A stretch of DNA of 64,000 nt from Candidatus Desulfobacillus denitrificans. GTDB lineage: Bacteria; Pseudomonadota; Gammaproteobacteria; Burkholderiales; Rhodocyclaceae. Positions 10,692 to 19,149 of the stretch are shown one piece after another. Made by a program: the position numbers and the translations under genes. Each line of letters opens with the position of its first letter. The stretch's first letter is position 1. The notes under the pieces were generated by a model. That model saw nothing but the letters and a program-made list of their open reading frames with translations, did not search any database and had not been told where the DNA came from. The DNA is taken from the NCBI GenBank assembly GCA_017347485.1, contig AP021857.1, positions 124,001 to 188,000 of the forward strand, read 5' to 3'.

Positions 10692-10964
10692 ATGCGCTAC
10701 ACCTACGATCCGAAGAAGCGGGCCGTTAACCTGAAGAAGCACGGCCTCGACTTCAAGGATGCGAGGCAGGTAATCGAGAGCGAGCGGACCGTGACCTTCG
10801 AGGACCGTCGCCACGACTACGGCGAACAGCGCTTCGTCCCCCTGGGGGTGTTGCGCGACAGGGTGGTTGTGATCGCAACCGCCGAAACGGATGAGGAGAT
10901 CCGCGTGATCTCGATGCGAAAGGCCGAACGCCATGAAACGGAAATCTACTACCGCAACATTTGA
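10692..10964 (+). CDS. brnT: BrnT-family ribonuclease toxin
   Basis: A 90-residue protein with the BrnT pattern: an early DPKKRAVNLKKHGLDF (the N-x-x-KHG motif), a central EDRRHDYGEQRFVPLGVL and a C-terminal RVISMRKAERHETEIYY. BrnT is a small RelE-like ribonuclease that arrests translation and is neutralised by BrnA. The ATG at 10692 is preferred; a TTG at 10598 would place an intergenic repeat in the protein. No ribosome-binding site is evident, consistent with a leaderless start. brnA begins inside the 3' end, the standard toxin-first arrangement. Confidence 0.92.
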   Translation: MRYTYDPKKRAVNLKKHGLDFKDARQVIESERTVTFEDRRHDYGEQRFVPLGVLRDRVVVIATAETDEEIRVISMRKAERHETEIYYRNI

Positions 10965-11232
10965 CGGGGACACGCCCATTACCCAGGCGGACATTGATGC
11001 CGGGAGGCTGATTCTGCGCAAACGAACGGCCGGACGCGCGGTGCAGACGAAGAAGCGCGTCACCCTTTATCTCGATGCCGGCCTGGTCGAGTTCTTCAAG
11101 GCAAAAGCCGGCCAACGCGGCTATCAGACGCTCATCAACGAGGCGCTGAAGACGACATTGAACCAGGCCGATTTCGAGGCGACCTTGCGCAAGATCATTC
11201 GCGAGGAACTGAAGGGCCGCAAGGCCGCGTAG
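10933..11232 (+). CDS. brnA: BrnA-family antitoxin
   Basis: A 99-residue BrnA with the N-terminal linker that binds BrnT and a C-terminal ribbon-helix-helix DNA-binding domain: KKRVTLYLDAGLVEFFKAKA then GYQTLINEALKTTL. The 32-bp overlap with brnT couples the pair. BrnA usually represses its own operon, and the inverted repeat at 10662-10681 is the obvious operator candidate. About 35 residues follow the RHH fold, rich in charged residues (EATLRKIIREELKGRKAA). Confidence 0.92.
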   Translation: MKRKSTTATFDGDTPITQADIDAGRLILRKRTAGRAVQTKKRVTLYLDAGLVEFFKAKAGQRGYQTLINEALKTTLNQADFEATLRKIIREELKGRKAA

Positions 11233-11251
11233 CCGTATCAAGCATGAGAGT

Positions 11252-11989
11252 GTGGTCACCGCCACCTTCCGCTTCTACGAGGAGCTGAACGACTTCCTCG
11301 CGCCCGAGCGGCGCAAGCGGGAATTCTCCGCGCCCTGCGCGCGCGCCGCCACGGTCAAGCACATGATCGAGGCGCTGGGCGTGCCGCACACCGAGGTCGA
11401 GCTGATCCTGGTCAACGGCGAGTCGGTCGGCTTCGACCGCCTGCTCGCCGACGGCGACCGCATCAGCGTCTACCCGAAGTTCGAGGCCCTCGACGTCACG
11501 CCCCTGCTGCGCCTGCGCGAACGGCCGCTGCGCGAGACGCGCTTCGTCGCCGACGCGCATCTGGGCGGGCTGGCGCACCTGCTGCGCATGGCCGGCCTCG
11601 ACACCCTCTACCGCAACGACTTCGACGACCGCGAGATCGTCGAGATCGCCGTCGCAGAGGGCCGCATCGTGCTGACGCGCGACCGCGAGCTGCTGAAGCT
11701 GCGCGAGCTGACCCACGGCTGCTACGTGCACGCCCTCAAGCCCTCGCAGCAGTTCAAGGAAATCCTGAATCGCCTTGACCTCGTCGGCAGCCTGCGCCCC
11801 TTCACGCTCTGCCTGGAATGCAATAAGCCGCTGCGCGACATCGACAAGGCGCAGGTGCTCGACCGGCTGCCGCCGATGGTGCGCGAGCGCTACGAACGCT
11901 TCACCACCTGCGAGGCCTGCGGCCGCATCTACTGGGAAGGCTCGCACTGGCAGCGCATGCGCGCACTGGTGGACGAAGCCGCGGCCTGA
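11252..11989 (+). CDS. Ubiquitin-fold plus Mut7-C RNase-domain protein
   Basis: A 245-residue two-domain protein. Residues 1-80 resemble a ThiS/MoaD-like beta-grasp (ATFRFYEELNDFL, ELILVNGESVGFDRLLADGD, RISVYPKFEALDV). From about residue 95 is a Mut7-C domain (FVADAHLGGLAHLLRMAGLDTLY, RIVLTRDRELLK), a PIN-like nuclease fold with acidic residues, and a terminal four-cysteine zinc ribbon (CLECNKPL and CEACGRIYW). The fusion is a known conserved architecture; its substrate is not established. The start is GTG at 11252, 19 bp after brnA, with no clear functional link. The C-terminal cysteines are all present. Confidence 0.85.
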   Translation: MVTATFRFYEELNDFLAPERRKREFSAPCARAATVKHMIEALGVPHTEVELILVNGESVGFDRLLADGDRISVYPKFEALDVTPLLRLRERPLRETRFVADAHLGGLAHLLRMAGLDTLYRNDFDDREIVEIAVAEGRIVLTRDRELLKLRELTHGCYVHALKPSQQFKEILNRLDLVGSLRPFTLCLECNKPLRDIDKAQVLDRLPPMVRERYERFTTCEACGRIYWEGSHWQRMRALVDEAAA

Positions 11990-12047
11990 GCCGGGCTTGG
12001 CGTCGGCGGCGAAGTTCATCCACAATGGCCGCAGGGAGGACGGCAAG

Positions 12048-12632
12048 ATGAAGGCGAAGATTCTCGAGGACGCGGTTGCCTATGCGGGCTTCTTCCGGCT
12101 GCGCCGGATCACCGTCGAGCACGACCGCTTCGACGGCGGCACGACGGAGCCGCTGGTGCGCGAGGTCCTGCACCGCAGCGATGCCGCCGCCGCGCTGCTC
12201 TACGATCCCGCGGCGGACCAGGTCGTGCTGATCGAGGAATATCGCGCCGGCGCCCATCTGGCCGGCGCCTTCCCGTGGCTGCTCGACATCGTCGCCGGGC
12301 GCATCGAGGCCGGGCAGACGCCGCTGGAGGCCGTGAAGCGCGAGATCGCCGAGGAGGCGGGACTGGCGGCGAAGACGATCGTGCCGATCGGCAGCTACCT
12401 CACCGCGCCGCATCTTTCGAGCGAGCGGCTGCATCTCTTCTGCGCGACGGTGGACGCCGCCGCCGTGGCCGGCAGCCACGGCCTCGCCCACGAGGGCGAG
12501 GATATCCGCCCGCGGGTGCTCGGCCGCGCCGAGGCGCTGCGCCTGCCCGAGACGCGGCCGCTCTCCTTGTGGACCGCCCTGGCGCTCGGCTGGCTCGACC
12601 GCGCCGTGTCGCAGGGACTGACTTTTCGCTGA
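12048..12632 (+). CDS. Nudix hydrolase, ADP-ribose pyrophosphatase type
   Basis: A 194-residue protein with a complete Nudix box, GRIEAGQTPLEAVKREIAEEAGL near residue 85 (written as GX5EX7REUXEEXGU), preceded by VVLIEEYRAGAH, the NudF-type ADP-ribose-binding stretch. It likely hydrolyses ADP-ribose or related nucleoside diphosphate sugars. The ATG at 12048 follows GGAGGA at good spacing; the longer open frame upstream shadows the Mut7-C gene. The last residues SQGLTFR are encoded by an antisense copy of the 25-bp motif, so the motif overlaps the stop region. Confidence 0.88.
   Translation: MKAKILEDAVAYAGFFRLRRITVEHDRFDGGTTEPLVREVLHRSDAAAALLYDPAADQVVLIEEYRAGAHLAGAFPWLLDIVAGRIEAGQTPLEAVKREIAEEAGLAAKTIVPIGSYLTAPHLSSERLHLFCATVDAAAVAGSHGLAHEGEDIRPRVLGRAEALRLPETRPLSLWTALALGWLDRAVSQGLTFR
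12602..12626 (-). repeat. Dispersed 25-bp motif, copy 3
   Basis: Perfect in both blocks on the minus strand; it encodes the last codons of the Nudix gene antisense. Confidence 0.85.
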
Positions 12633-12697
12633 TCGGCGGAAAGCGCCGATCGTCAGTGCGCCTCGTCCCGCATCAGGCCCATTGCCTCAATGGGCCT
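12631..12697. terminator. Two stem-loops between convergent Nudix gene and polA
   Basis: GATCGGCG-GAAAG-CGCCGATC (12631-12651) and AGGCCCATTG-CCT-CAATGGGCCT (12675-12697) are perfect stems of 8 and 10 bp. The second has the polA stop codon in its loop region. Neither has a T-run, so these are candidate bidirectional terminators or mRNA-end stabilisers only. Confidence 0.5.
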
Positions 12698-15416
12698 CGT
12701 CCCAGTTCGCGCCGACGCCCACCTCGGCCAGCAGCGGCACGGAGAGCTGCGCCACGCCGGCCATCAGCTTCGGCAATTCATGGCGCACGGCCTCGAGCTC
12801 CGCCTCCGGCACTTCCAGCACCAGTTCATCGTGCACCTGCAGGATCAGCAGCGTGCGCATGCGCGCCTCGTCCAGCCAGCGCTGCACGACGATCATCGCC
12901 AGCTTGATGATGTCGGCGGCGGTGCCCTGCATCGGCGCGTTGATGGCGGCGCGTTCGGCGGCCTGGCGCCGGGCCGGCGCGGCCGACTTGATCTCCGGCA
13001 GCCACAGGCGGCGGCCGAACACCGTCTCGACGTAGCCGCGCTCGCGCGCCTGCAATCGCGTCGTCTCCATGTAGTTGGCCACGCCGGGATAGCGCGCGAA
13101 GTAGCGGTCGATGTAGGCCTGCGCGGCGCCGCGCTCGAGGCCGAGCTGGCGCGCCAGGCCGAAGGCCGACATGCCGTAGATGAGGCCGAAGTTGATCACC
13201 TTGGCGTAGCGGCGCTGCTCGCTGGTCACTTCCGCCGGCGCCGCGCCGAACACCTCGGCGGCGGTGGCGCGGTGGATGTCCTCGCCGGCGGCGAAGGCCT
13301 CGAGCAGGCCGCGGTCGCCCGACAGGTGCGCCATGATGCGCAGCTCGATCTGCGAGTAGTCGGCGGAGACGAGCTTCGATCCCGCCGGCGCGACGAAGGC
13401 CTGGCGGATGCGACGGCCTTCTTCCGTGCGGATCGGGATGTTCTGCAGGTTCGGGTCGGAACTGGCCAGCCGCCCGGTCACCGCCACCGCCTGCGAGAAA
13501 TTGGTGTGCACGCGGCCGGTGGCGGGGTCGACGGATTTCGGCAGCTTGTCGGCGTAGGTGCTCTTCAGCTTGGCCAGGCCGCGGTAGTCGAGGATCAGCT
13601 TCGGCAGCGGGTAGTCGAGCGACAATTGCTCCAGCACTTCCTCGTCGGTGGACGGCGCGCCGGAGGGCGTCTTCTTCAGCACCGGCAGCTGCTCGCGCTC
13701 GAAGAGGATCTCCTGAATCTGCTTGGGCGAATTCAGGTTGAAGGGCTGCTTCGCCGCGGCGTGCGCCTGCGCCTCGATCTCCAGCATGCGCAGGCCGAGC
13801 TGCTGGCCCTGGCGCTCCAGCAGCGGCGCGTCGACCAGCACGCCGTTCCTTTCCATGCGGAAGAGGATCCGCATCACCGGCATCTCGATGTCGCGGTAGA
13901 GCGCTTCCAGCCTCGGCTCCTCGGCGAGGCGCGGATGCAGCGCCTCGTGCAGGCGCAGCGTGACGTCGGCGTCCTCGGCGGCGTATTCCGCGGCGCGCGC
14001 GATGTCGACCTGCTCGAAGCCGATGCGCGAGGCGCCCTTGCCGGTGACTTCGTCGTACTTGATGGTGGCGATGCCGAGGTGGCGCAGCGCCATCGAATCC
14101 ATGTCGTGGCTCCGGTCCGACTCGACGACGTAGGATTCGAGCAGGGTGTCGTGGGCGATGCCGTCGAAGCGCAGGCCGTGGTTGGCGAGCACGTGCATGT
14201 CGTACTTCAGGTTCTGCCCGACCTTGGCGTGGCGCGGCGATTCCAGCCACGGCTTCAGCTTCGCCAGCGCCTCCTCGAAAGTCAGTTGCTGCGGCACGGC
14301 GGCATAGCGGTGGGCGAGCGGCAGGTAGGCGGCCTCGCCGTCGGCGACGGCAAAGGACAGGCCGACGAGCTTCGCCCGCATCGGGTCGAGGCTGGTGGTC
14401 TCGGTGTCGAAGGCGGCGAGCGGCGCGGCGTCGAGCTTCGCCAGCCAGGCGTCGAAGGTCGGCCAGTCGAGGATCGTCTCGTAGGCGATGCGGTGGGCGC
14501 CGGCGGGCTGGGTCTCTGCGATTTCCCCCCTCGCCCCGGCCCTCTCCCCCGGCGGGGGAGAGGGGGTGTCGAGTTCGCGCAGCCAGGTCTTGAACTCCAG
14601 CCGCGCGAACAGCTCGGCGAGCTTCGCCTTGTCGGGCGGCTGCGGTGCGAGGTCCGCCACCTTCACCGGCAGTTCGAGGTCGCAGACGACGGTGACGAGC
14701 TTCCTGCCGAGCGGCAGGAAATCCAGGTGCTTGCGCAGGTTCTCGCCGACCTTGCCGCCGATTTCACCGGCGCGGGCGACGATGGCGTCCAGGCTGCCAT
14801 ATTCCTGCAGCCACTTCGCCGCCGTCTTCGGCCCGACCTTGTCCACGCCCGGCACGTTGTCCACGCTGTCGCCGACCAGCGCGAAGTAGTCGACGATCCG
14901 CTCCGGCCCGACGCCGAACTTGGCCCGCACGCCGGCCTCGTCGAGCACCTCGCTGCTCATGGTGTTCACCAGCCGCACCTGCGGGTTCACCAGCTGCGCC
15001 AGATCCTTGTCGCCGGTGGACACCACCACCTCGATGCCCTGGCGGCTGGCTTCGCGCGCCAGCGTGCCGATGACGTCGTCGGCCTCGACGCCCTCGATGG
15101 CGAGCAGCGGCCAGCCCAGCGCGCGGATGCACGCGTGCAGCGGCTCGATCTGGCGGACGAGGTCGTCGGGCATCGGCGGGCGGTGCGCCTTGTAGTCGGG
15201 GTACCACTCGTCGCGGAAGGTCTTGCCCTTGGCGTCGAAGACGCAGGCGCGATAGGCGACGCCGTTCGCCTTGAAGTCGCTATCCAGGCGGCGTAGCATG
15301 GCGATGACCCCGTACACCGCGCCGGTCGGCTCGCCCGCCCGGTTGCGCAGGTCGGGCATGGCGTGGAAGGCGCGGTAGAGGTACGACGAGCCGTCGACCA
15401 GCAGCAGTACGGGCAT
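12687..15416 (-). CDS. polA: DNA polymerase I
   Basis: A 909-residue Pol I with 5' nuclease (PVLLLVDGSSYLYRAFHAMP, VSTGDKDLAQL, GDSVDNVPGV), 3'-5' exonuclease (FDTETTSLDPMRAKLVG) and polymerase domains (SADYSQIELRIMAHLS, RRYAKVINFGLIYGMSAFGLAR, LQVHDELVLEVP). The exonuclease acidic residues appear present. The ATG at 15416 is preferred to an in-frame TTG 15 bp upstream. Between the nuclease and exonuclease domains the linker LDTPSPPPGERAGARGEIAE is encoded by a palindromic repeat (14526-14570). The 25-bp motif also lies inside, encoding QQLTFEEAL antisense. Confidence 0.97.
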   Translation of the reverse strand: MPVLLLVDGSSYLYRAFHAMPDLRNRAGEPTGAVYGVIAMLRRLDSDFKANGVAYRACVFDAKGKTFRDEWYPDYKAHRPPMPDDLVRQIEPLHACIRALGWPLLAIEGVEADDVIGTLAREASRQGIEVVVSTGDKDLAQLVNPQVRLVNTMSSEVLDEAGVRAKFGVGPERIVDYFALVGDSVDNVPGVDKVGPKTAAKWLQEYGSLDAIVARAGEIGGKVGENLRKHLDFLPLGRKLVTVVCDLELPVKVADLAPQPPDKAKLAELFARLEFKTWLRELDTPSPPPGERAGARGEIAETQPAGAHRIAYETILDWPTFDAWLAKLDAAPLAAFDTETTSLDPMRAKLVGLSFAVADGEAAYLPLAHRYAAVPQQLTFEEALAKLKPWLESPRHAKVGQNLKYDMHVLANHGLRFDGIAHDTLLESYVVESDRSHDMDSMALRHLGIATIKYDEVTGKGASRIGFEQVDIARAAEYAAEDADVTLRLHEALHPRLAEEPRLEALYRDIEMPVMRILFRMERNGVLVDAPLLERQGQQLGLRMLEIEAQAHAAAKQPFNLNSPKQIQEILFEREQLPVLKKTPSGAPSTDEEVLEQLSLDYPLPKLILDYRGLAKLKSTYADKLPKSVDPATGRVHTNFSQAVAVTGRLASSDPNLQNIPIRTEEGRRIRQAFVAPAGSKLVSADYSQIELRIMAHLSGDRGLLEAFAAGEDIHRATAAEVFGAAPAEVTSEQRRYAKVINFGLIYGMSAFGLARQLGLERGAAQAYIDRYFARYPGVANYMETTRLQARERGYVETVFGRRLWLPEIKSAAPARRQAAERAAINAPMQGTAADIIKLAMIVVQRWLDEARMRTLLILQVHDELVLEVPEAELEAVRHELPKLMAGVAQLSVPLLAEVGVGANWDEAH
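14277..14301 (+). repeat. Dispersed 25-bp motif, copy 4
   Basis: GAAAGTCAGT then 8 nt then CACGGCG; the first base differs from the consensus. It lies antisense within polA. Confidence 0.8.
14526..14570. repeat. In-frame palindromic repeat inside polA
   Basis: CCCTCTCCCCCGGCGGGGGA with flanking C-runs and G-runs forms a long hairpin in DNA. It encodes a Pro/Gly/Arg-rich linker of about 15 residues at a domain boundary of DNA polymerase I, so the insertion is tolerated. Confidence 0.75.
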
Positions 15417-15433
15417 AGGAAATTCAGACAACC

Positions 15434-16156
15434 ATGAACGAGAAACTTCGCAACGCCGCCAACCCGCAGACCGATGCCGCTTCGCCGACGGCGCGCGAGT
15501 CGTGGCGCATGTTCGGCATTATGTCAGAGTTCGTCGAGGCCACCGAACGCCTCGGGGCGATTCGCCCGGCGGTGTCGATCTTCGGCAGCGCGCGCATCGG
15601 GCCGGAGCACCCCTACTATCGGCGGGCGGAGCAGGTGGCGCGCCTGCTCTCCGACGCCGGCTTCTGCGTGATCACCGGCGGCGGGCCCGGTGTCATGGAG
15701 GCGGCCAGCAAGGGCGCCTACCAGGGCAAGAGCGCCAGCGTCGGCCTCAACATCCAGCTGCCGCAGGAGCAGCTGAGCAATGCCTACCAGGACATCTCGC
15801 TCAGCTTCCGCCACTTCTTCGCGCGCAAGGTGATGTTCGTCAAGTTCGCCGCCGCCTACGTCGTGCTGCCGGGCGGCTTCGGCACGCTCGACGAGCTGAT
15901 GGAGGCGCTGACCCTGATCCAGACCGGCAAGAGCCGGCGCTTTCCGCTGATCCTGATGAACGCCGACTACTGGCGGGGCCTGCTCGACTGGTTCCGCGAG
16001 CGCCTGGTGGCGGAGGGCATGATCGACGTCGAGGACCTCGATCTGATGCAGGTCATCGACGAGCCGGAACAGGTGGTCGACGCCATCTTCAAGCACTACG
16101 AAGGGCGCGGCTTCGAGCCCCTGCCGCACGAGCACGAGCTGCTGCTCAACCTCTGA
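15434..16156 (+). CDS. LOG-family (LONELY GUY-like) nucleotide phosphoribohydrolase
   Basis: A 240-residue Rossmann-fold protein with SIFGSARIG, ITGGGPGVMEAASKGAY and the signature LPGGFGTLDELMEALTLIQTGK, that is PGG-x-GT-x-x-E of the LOG/lysine-decarboxylase-like family. Members cleave nucleoside 5'-monophosphates to base and ribose phosphate; the long bacterial form is often annotated TIGR00730 or purine-nucleotide nucleosidase (PpnN-like) though it is shorter than PpnN. It is divergent from polA with an 18-bp gap, so both promoters must overlap the neighbouring genes. Confidence 0.88.
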   Translation: MNEKLRNAANPQTDAASPTARESWRMFGIMSEFVEATERLGAIRPAVSIFGSARIGPEHPYYRRAEQVARLLSDAGFCVITGGGPGVMEAASKGAYQGKSASVGLNIQLPQEQLSNAYQDISLSFRHFFARKVMFVKFAAAYVVLPGGFGTLDELMEALTLIQTGKSRRFPLILMNADYWRGLLDWFRERLVAEGMIDVEDLDLMQVIDEPEQVVDAIFKHYEGRGFEPLPHEHELLLNL

Positions 16157-16190
16157 TACAATTCCCGGCGAATCTCCCTAGGACAAAGCC

Positions 16191-16526
16191 ATGCGCCGCC
16201 TGCTGATGCCCCTGCTGATCGCCCTCGCCCTGCCCGCCGCCGCGCAGCAGCCTTCCGCCGGCCTGCAGCCGGTGCCCGAGCCCCCCCCGCCCCCGCCGGG
16301 CTACCAGCCCGACCCGGCGCTGGAGCCGCAGGTGACCATCATCCGCCGCGGCGAGGACAAGGTCGAGGAATACCGCATCAACGGCCGCCTCTACATGATC
16401 CGGGTGACGCCGCCGCACGGCGTCTCCTATTACCTCGTCGACGACAAGGGCGACGGCCGCATGACGCGCCAGGAATCGACGGATTCCGGCCTGCGCGTGC
16501 CGATGTGGGTGATCGGAACGTTCTGA
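16191..16526 (+). CDS. DUF2782-family exported protein
   Basis: A 111-residue protein with a signal peptide (MRRLLMPLLIALALPAAAQQ), a proline-rich spacer (PEPPPPPPGYQPDP) and a compact domain EPQVTIIRRGEDKVEEYRIN...MIRVTPPHGVSYYLVDDKGDG typical of DUF2782. It probably sits in the periplasm. These small proteins are common beside polA or homoserine kinase genes in betaproteobacteria, and no function is known. The start gives a normal signal peptide. Confidence 0.8.
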   Translation: MRRLLMPLLIALALPAAAQQPSAGLQPVPEPPPPPPGYQPDPALEPQVTIIRRGEDKVEEYRINGRLYMIRVTPPHGVSYYLVDDKGDGRMTRQESTDSGLRVPMWVIGTF

Positions 16527-16566
16527 TTCGCGGTTTGTTCGTACTGCCAACAACAGGGGGGTGGTC

Positions 16567-17325
16567 ATGGCTGAACAGAATCCGTTTCTAGTGCCGGGCG
16601 GCGATGCCGGGCAGGGCGGCAGCTTCGATCCGGGCGGCCGCAGCGTGGCGGCCGGCCGCGGCATCGAGTGGCTCAAGCAGGGCTGGCAGCTGTTCACGAA
16701 GAATCCGGGCATGTGGATCGCCATCGCCGTCATCCTGATGGTCGTCTTCATCGTCCTCAGCTTCATTCCCGTCATCGGCGGCCTGGCGGCGCAATTCCTC
16801 ATGCCGGTCTTCGCCGGCGGCATCCTGCTCGGCTGCAAGTCGCTCTCGGAGGGCGGCGAGTTCGGCATCGACACGCTGTTCGCGGGATTCAAGCAGAACA
16901 CCACCAACCTCGTCCTGGTCGGCGTGTTCTACCTCGTCGGCGTGATCGCCATCACCGTGCTGGTGTTCCTCATCGGCGGCGGCGCCGCCCTCACCGGCGG
17001 CCTGATCGGGCGCGGCCCCGGCGTCGGCATGGCCATCGGCGGGTTCTTCGTCGCCCTGCTGGTGATGCTGGCGCTGATGGTGCCGCTGGCGATGGCCGTC
17101 TGGTTCGCGCCGGCGCTGGTGGTGTTCCGCGACATCGCGCCGCTCGAGGCCATGAAGGCCAGCTTCTTCGCCTGCCTGAAGAACATCGTGCCCTTCCTCG
17201 TCTATGGCGTGATCGTTTTCGTGCTGTGCGTCGTTGCGATGATTCCCTTCGGCCTCGGCATGCTGGTGATGGTGCCGGTATTGATGGGCGCGCTCTATTC
17301 CTCGTATGTGGAGATATTCGAATAA
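16567..17325 (+). CDS. BPSS1780-family membrane protein, copy 1
   Basis: A 252-residue protein with a soluble N terminus (about 40 residues, Gly-rich), then GIEWLKQGWQLFTKNPGMW and about six hydrophobic segments. This opening plus LKNIVPFLVYGVI near the end is the pattern of the BPSS1780 membrane family. The ATG at 16567 is used; a GTG two codons earlier is possible. The next gene is a diverged paralogue with the same plan, so the pair may form a hetero-oligomer. Function unknown. Confidence 0.75.
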   Translation: MAEQNPFLVPGGDAGQGGSFDPGGRSVAAGRGIEWLKQGWQLFTKNPGMWIAIAVILMVVFIVLSFIPVIGGLAAQFLMPVFAGGILLGCKSLSEGGEFGIDTLFAGFKQNTTNLVLVGVFYLVGVIAITVLVFLIGGGAALTGGLIGRGPGVGMAIGGFFVALLVMLALMVPLAMAVWFAPALVVFRDIAPLEAMKASFFACLKNIVPFLVYGVIVFVLCVVAMIPFGLGMLVMVPVLMGALYSSYVEIFE

Positions 17326-17368
17326 CCGCACCGTGGCCGCGGCCCTGCACGGCGGCGCCTTCCGCTGA

Positions 17369-18151
17369 ATGCAGGCCCGGCAACTTCCCGCCATCCGCGG
17401 CTGGAACTGGATCGTCGGGGGTTTCCGCCTGTTCCGGAAAAACCCCGCCCTGCTGACCTTCCTGGTCTTCGGCTACTGGCTCGCGCTGATCTTCCTCAAC
17501 CTGGTGCCGTTCCTCGGCGTGGTGCTGGCGCCGCTGTGCGTGCCGGCACTCTCGGTCGGCGTCATGAACGGCTGCCGCGAACTCGAGCGCGATGCGGGCA
17601 ACGGCTTCGGCCTGCTGTTCTCCGGCTTCGGCAAGAATCGCAACACCCTGCTGGTCCTCGGCGCGGCCTACCTGCTCGGCTCGCTGGGGGTGTTCGCGGC
17701 GAGCGCCCTGGTCGACGGCGGCACCCTGTTCGGCATCATGATGGCCGGCCAGACGCCGCCGGACGAACTGCTGGAGAGCGACCAGCTGCTGCACGGCCTG
17801 CAGATCACCCTGATCCTGATGGTGCCGATGCTGATGGCGTTCTGGTTCGCCCCCATGCTGGCGGCCTGGGACGACCTGTCCGTCCTGAAGGCGCTGTTCT
17901 TCAGCTTCGTCGCCTGCTTGCGCAACTGGCGTCCCTTCCTCATGTATGGCCTCGGCGTGGCGCTGATCAGCGCCATCCTGCCCGGCATTGTCCTCGGCAT
18001 CGCTTCCGCGCTATCGCCGGGGCTGGTGCGCATGACCGCGGTGGCGATGTCGCTGCCGCTGCTGTTCGTCTTCGTGCCCTCCCTGTTCGCCAGCTTCTAC
18101 CTGAGCTATCGCGACGTCTTTGTCCGTTCCGCCGAGCCGGCCGATGCCTGA
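17369..18151 (+). CDS. BPSS1780-family membrane protein, copy 2
   Basis: A 260-residue paralogue of the preceding protein: WNWIVGGFRLFRKNPALLTF matches the GWQLFTKNPGMW element of copy 1, followed by PFLGVVLAPLCVPALSVGVMNGC and helices ending near LFASFYLSYRDVF. The tandem arrangement and shared core suggest an old duplication. It overlaps the nadD start by 8 bp, so nadD may be translated from the same message. No catalytic motif is visible and the role is unknown. Confidence 0.75.
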   Translation: MQARQLPAIRGWNWIVGGFRLFRKNPALLTFLVFGYWLALIFLNLVPFLGVVLAPLCVPALSVGVMNGCRELERDAGNGFGLLFSGFGKNRNTLLVLGAAYLLGSLGVFAASALVDGGTLFGIMMAGQTPPDELLESDQLLHGLQITLILMVPMLMAFWFAPMLAAWDDLSVLKALFFSFVACLRNWRPFLMYGLGVALISAILPGIVLGIASALSPGLVRMTAVAMSLPLLFVFVPSLFASFYLSYRDVFVRSAEPADA

Positions 18152-18803
18152 ACCGCTCGGCCTCATCGGCGGCACCTTCGATCCCGTGCATTACGGCCAC
18201 TTGCGTCTCGCCGAGGAGGCGCGCGAAGCGCTCGGCCTGGACGAAGTGCGCTGGATTCCCGCCGGCCGGCCGCCGCATCGCGCCGCGCCGCGGGTGGCGG
18301 CGGCGCACCGCCTGGAGATGGTGCGGCGGGCGGTGGCCGGCAATCGCGCTTTCACGGTCGACGATGCCGAAACGCGCAGTGACGCGCCCAGCTACACGGC
18401 GAGCACCCTCGAGCGGCTGCGCGCGGGGATGCCGGCGCGGCCGCTGGTGCTGCTGCTGGGCGCCGACGCCTTCCTCGGCCTGGCCGGCTGGCATCGCTGG
18501 CGCGAGCTTTTCGCGCTGGCCCATTTCGGCGTGGCCAGCCGCCCCGGCTTTGCGCTGTCGGCCGAAGACCTGCCGGCCGAGCTGGCGGCGGCCTGCGCCG
18601 GCCGTCTGGGCGACGACGCCGCGGCGCTGCATGAGGCGCCGGCCGGCCGCGTCGTCCGCTTCCCCATGACGCCGCTGGCGATTTCCGCCTCGCTGCTGCG
18701 CGCGCAACTGGCGGCCGGCACCAGCGTGCGCTATTTGCTTCCCGATCACGTGCGGGAGTATATTCAGCTTCACCACCTCTACGGCATGCCTGATGGACGT
18801 TAG
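18144..18803 (+). CDS. nadD: Nicotinate-nucleotide adenylyltransferase
   Basis: A 219-residue NadD of the NAD biosynthetic pathway. The nucleotidyltransferase motif GGTFDPVHYGHLRLAEEA lies at the N terminus and the ISxxLLR element is in PLAISASLLRAQLAAG near the end. The ATG at 18144 overlaps the previous gene and gives the standard N terminus; earlier starts add a non-homologous stretch. It heads the conserved nadD-rsfS-rlmH-maf group, with rsfS starting 11 bp before its stop. Confidence 0.95.
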   Translation: MPEPLGLIGGTFDPVHYGHLRLAEEAREALGLDEVRWIPAGRPPHRAAPRVAAAHRLEMVRRAVAGNRAFTVDDAETRSDAPSYTASTLERLRAGMPARPLVLLLGADAFLGLAGWHRWRELFALAHFGVASRPGFALSAEDLPAELAAACAGRLGDDAAALHEAPAGRVVRFPMTPLAISASLLRAQLAAGTSVRYLLPDHVREYIQLHHLYGMPDGR

Positions 18804-19149
18804 AAAACTGCAAAAGATCGCCGTTGCCGCGCTGGAGGACATCAAGGCGCGCGACATCGAAGTCATCAACACCACTCGGCTCACCCCCCTGTTCGACCGC
18901 ATCATCATCGCCAGCGCCGATTCGGCGCGGCAGACCAAGTCGCTCGCCCGCAGCGTGCAGGACAAGGTGCTCGCCGCCGGCGGCAGCGTGCTCGGCATGG
19001 AGGGCGAGGAGAGCGGCGAGTGGGTCGTCGTCGACCTCGGCGATATCGTCGTGCACGTCATGCAGCCGGCCATTCGCAGCTACTACAACCTGGAAGAGCT
19101 GTGGGCCGCCAAGCCCGCGCCGCGCAAGAAGGCGGCGGCGGGAGGATGA
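18793..19149 (+). CDS. rsfS: Ribosomal silencing factor
   Basis: A 118-residue RsfS/Iojap protein that binds ribosomal protein L14 (uL14) and blocks subunit joining under starvation. Characteristic segments are [39 protein letters not shown] and [20 protein letters not shown]. It overlaps nadD upstream and rlmH downstream (ATGA), the classic gene order in betaproteobacteria. Confidence 0.95.
   Translation: MDVRKLQKIAVAALEDIKARDIEVINTTRLTPLFDRIIIASADSARQTKSLARSVQDKVLAAGGSVLGMEGEESGEWVVVDLGDIVVHVMQPAIRSYYNLEELWAAKPAPRKKAAAGG

Noticed and set aside
12690..15296. Very long plus-strand open frame opposite polA
   Set aside because: It is composed of Arg/Ala/Gly/His-rich antisense codons with no domains; high G+C keeps antisense frames open. 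polA on the other strand explains the DNA.
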